Positions 50,635 to 52,554 of a stretch of DNA of 52,554 nt are shown piece by piece. The notes below the pieces were generated by a model. That model did no database searches. It was not told the DNA's origin and was given only the letters and a program-made list of their open reading frames with translations. Position 1 is the first letter of the stretch; the number at the start of each line of letters is the position of its first letter. The stretch is from Wenjunlia tyrosinilytica (GTDB lineage: Bacteria > Actinomycetota > Actinomycetes > Streptomycetales > Streptomycetaceae), in the NCBI RefSeq assembly GCF_014646055.1, contig NZ_BMMS01000040.1:297-52850 (forward strand), in the 5' to 3' direction. Made by a program: the position numbers and the translations under genes.

Positions 50635-51717
50635 TCAGTAACGTCGATACGCGCCGACAGTGATCACTCCTAGGCGCACGAGTTCGTCGACGTAGGGATT
50701 CGGGCGGAGTGCCGATCCGTAAGCCCACTCCATGACGTCCAGCCGCCACGGTGATTCTCGGTAGTCGAGGGACCTCATGTCCTCGATTCTCCTGGCCACT
50801 TCGGAAGCCGACGCGTTGGAGCCCAGTAGCCGATTTGCAACGGAGGCTGCCGCGGCAACTCTCAGAGGATTGGTCCACGGGGCGCGTTCCTGTGCCAGGC
50901 CCAGCCCGCAGCGTGACCGGAGATGGCACAGGAGTGCCGGGTCTTCGCCGCGACGCCGCATCATGGCCGGGGTCACGAGCATGATCATCTCGGCAGTGAG
51001 GGAAGCGAACTGCCTCTCGCCAGCCGTCGGACGCCCGTCGAGCCAGGAGTTGATCCTCTCCTGATGGAGGAGCACAGAATCATCGGTGACCGGGAGGGGC
51101 CTGTGGAGGGCGATCGGGTACTCGCAACTCTCCTACGTGTGCCGCCGCTCGTCCACCCTGGCATCGCACACCCGCGGAAGCGTGGAGTGCCGTCCGTAGT
51201 GGACCGGGGAGAGGCATCGAATGCATTCGGTGGCCAGGAAGAGGCGATGCTCGAGGCACGCGAAGGTCCACGGCAGCATCCAGCGCAGTGGCCAGCGGAA
51301 GTCATTCTTGCGCAGGCATGGGGCACACCAGCGTGCTCGGTGATCCGAAAGCCAGGCCGATGAGCTCCACTGCGCGACGGCTGCTGAGTCTGTCCACGGG
51401 GTGAGAGGCAGATGAGGGAGGGCGTTGCCGGCGTAGCGAGCGAGTGTCATCTCGTAGAGGACGGCTTCGCCCACTCCCGTCCTCCTGTGCACCCGGCGAG
51501 CCACCGGCTCGGACAACCGTGTCTGTGCCATGGACAGCGCACCGTCCCGATGGAGATGAAGGTCTCGAAGCAGCGCCGCAGTCTCAACCTCGCGGTGCCT
51601 GGCCATGGCGTTGACCCAGCTGGCCAGCGACTCGCCGTCGAGTGGCTGCAAGACGGCATCCATCACGCGCGGCCCGGGGACGGCCGCGCGTCGCGTCCGT
51701 GAAGGGGTTGCTCCCAT
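50635..51717 (-). pseudogene. TniQ-family gene interrupted by one in-frame TAG
   Basis: From ATG 51717 (or 51663) the frame encodes VMDAVLQPLDGESLASWVNA (the TniQ start), then CAPCLRKNDFRWPLRWMLPW and ACLEHRLFLATECIRC, a zinc-finger pattern typical of TniQ. A TAG lies at 51133-51135 after VDERRHT. The frame then stays open in the same register for another 160 codons, through LHQERINSWLDGRPTAGERQ to the stop at 50635. Without the TAG it would be about 360 residues. It is either a single nonsense mutation or a readthrough site. No tniA or tniB is seen. Confidence 0.7.
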
Positions 51718-51853
51718 GCAGCAGATCTTGGATGCGCCGGCGCTGTCGAATCGCCGATCGGCGCCATACCACCGATGTGAGTGACGGTCGCAATGCCGCC
51801 GTTTACGTACGGCTGCACGCCTCGTGCCACCCGTATGGCACCGACGGGGTGCG

Positions 51854-51864
51854 ATTCGAATAAC
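51854..51864. promoter_or_regulatory. ATTCGAATAAC motif upstream of the NUDIX-like gene
   Basis: Identical core to 28548-28558 with similar flanks (TGC before, GCAG after). TAACTT, overlapping the motif, may be a -10. It lies 19 bases before ATG 51884. Confidence 0.45.
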
Positions 51865-51883
51865 TTATCCGCAGGGTGGACCT

Positions 51884-52339
51884 ATGACGACCGCCCGGCG
51901 CCCCGGACCGTACAACTTCGTATTCCCGGTCATCCTGGACCCGCTGACGGGACGAATCCTGCTGGTGCGGCGCCGGGAGCCGGCGGGCCCCTGCTGGACC
52001 GTACCGAAAGTGCCCATGCGGGCCGGCGCGACGTTTCGCCGTGCCGCGATGCAGTTTCTGCGTCGCCGACGGCAACTGCCCCCGGTTCGTATCGCTCCAG
52101 TGGTTGGGCGGTTGTTCGCCGTCGACGACGTGGACAAACGCGGTTACGTGGTACTCGTACTGCCCGCCGACGGCAGCTGGAAGGACAGGCCCGGCCGGAT
52201 GCTGGGGCCCGAAGCCCGCTGGTGGGCCGTGTCCGAGCTCAGGTCGGAGCGGGCCACGGTCGAGCCGCCCCAGATGCTCGATCTCGTGGACGGGTACTGG
52301 GAGGGGTGGCTGCCCGACGGCGAGGTGTCGCTGGTGTAG
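51884..52339 (+). CDS. NUDIX-like protein with a degenerate Nudix box
   Basis: ATG 51884 (GGTGGA upstream) gives 151 residues. The front half resembles a NUDIX fold: YNFVFPVILDPLTGRILLVR, then PAGPCWTVPKVPMRAGATFR. The catalytic REUXEE box is replaced by RRAAMQFLRRRRQLP, so the metal-binding Glu are missing and hydrolase activity is unlikely. The C-terminal part (GYVVLVLPADGSWKDRP, ARWWAVSELR) keeps the family layout. It may bind a nucleotide-like ligand. It is divergent from the TniQ-like gene, and the shared ATTCGAATAAC motif may control it. Confidence 0.65.
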   Translation: MTTARRPGPYNFVFPVILDPLTGRILLVRRREPAGPCWTVPKVPMRAGATFRRAAMQFLRRRRQLPPVRIAPVVGRLFAVDDVDKRGYVVLVLPADGSWKDRPGRMLGPEARWWAVSELRSERATVEPPQMLDLVDGYWEGWLPDGEVSLV

Positions 52340-52495
52340 GCGAGAGGTGTGTCAGCTCACCAGGCCAAGGTCTATCAGTCGAAACCCGACCGCCAATCGG
52401 AGCGGGCGCCTACATGATGAGCAGAGGCCGGCACGGTTGCCGAATGTGGGACTGTAAATCGTTCGGTGTAGCTCCCGATCATGGAAGATGCATCG

Positions 52496-52554
52496 ATGAC
52501 CAGTGAGAACGTGTCCGAGTCCGAGACCGTCGAGCCCACGAAGGCTGCGTCGGT
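52496..52554 (+). CDS. Start of a gene leaving the window (partial)
   Basis: ATG 52496 with GGAAGA upstream opens MTSENVSESETVEPTKAAS, a Ser/Glu-rich N-terminus that runs off the end of the window. Its family cannot be judged from 19 codons. The preceding 150 bases (52340-52495) have no other supportable gene. Confidence 0.4.
   Translation, partial: MTSENVSESETVEPTKAAS

Noticed and set aside
1-52554. tRNA or rRNA genes
   Set aside because: I found no cloverleaf with a conserved T-loop (GGTTCGAATCC-type) in a plausible setting, nor rRNA signature sequences.

Overview
The window is very GC-rich and uses GTG and TTG starts, ATGA/GTGA gene overlaps and actinobacterial promoter elements. With a ParA/ParB-like pair, a candidate replication protein, a MobF-type relaxase, a second broken parA and many insertion sequences, it looks like part of a large Streptomyces plasmid or a plasmid-derived chromosome arm. 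I cannot tell linear from circular, and no telomere is visible.

Layout. 1-9.9 kb is a mobile-element graveyard: an ECF sigma/anti-sigma/GntR-like operon between two copies of an IS1380-type end, a secreted crystallin-like protein, a VapBC-like toxin-antitoxin pair, and a nested wreck of IS701, group II intron and IS21 fragments. 10-17.5 kb is plasmid maintenance: a helix-turn-helix/zinc-finger candidate replication protein, an unknown conserved gene, parB-parA, an AT-rich repeat region that may be a centromere or origin, and a second parA that has decayed. 17.5-25.7 kb holds a frameshifted secreted NucA/NucB-type nuclease, three related copies of an unknown protein family, a MobF relaxase followed by a cluster of GTGCGCAC octamers, and remnants. 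25.7-29.2 kb is a two-gene transposase plus tyrosine-recombinase-like unit with a divergent small HTH gene, ending in a 29-bp perfect inverted repeat.

29.3-50.5 kb is the most coherent part and appears to be a zinc-starvation island. A minus-strand operon of ten genes (ATP-grasp ligase, DUF364-like protein, cysteine-synthase-like PLP enzyme, dipeptide epimerase, MFS exporter, methyltransferase, and a four-gene dipeptide/opine/nickel-type ABC importer) is almost entirely translationally coupled. Next to it are a secreted peptidase-like hydrolase, a GNAT acetyltransferase, zinc-free ribosomal proteins L32, L28, S14, L33, L31 and S18, two CobW-family proteins (one with a lost P-loop) and a permease/TIGR03943-type pair. 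Three closely similar 18-19 bp palindromes sit at the three key promoters and look like Zur boxes. I infer that the operon makes, exports and re-imports a small dipeptide-like metal chelator when zinc is scarce, alongside ribosomal zinc sparing. An IS110-family element with a possible bridge-RNA leader sits between the first and second genes of that operon.

50.5-52.5 kb is again remnant-rich: a P-loop fragment, a TniQ-family gene interrupted by one in-frame TAG, a degenerate NUDIX-like gene, and the start of a gene that leaves the window. Nothing was searched against a database; family names come from motif recognition.
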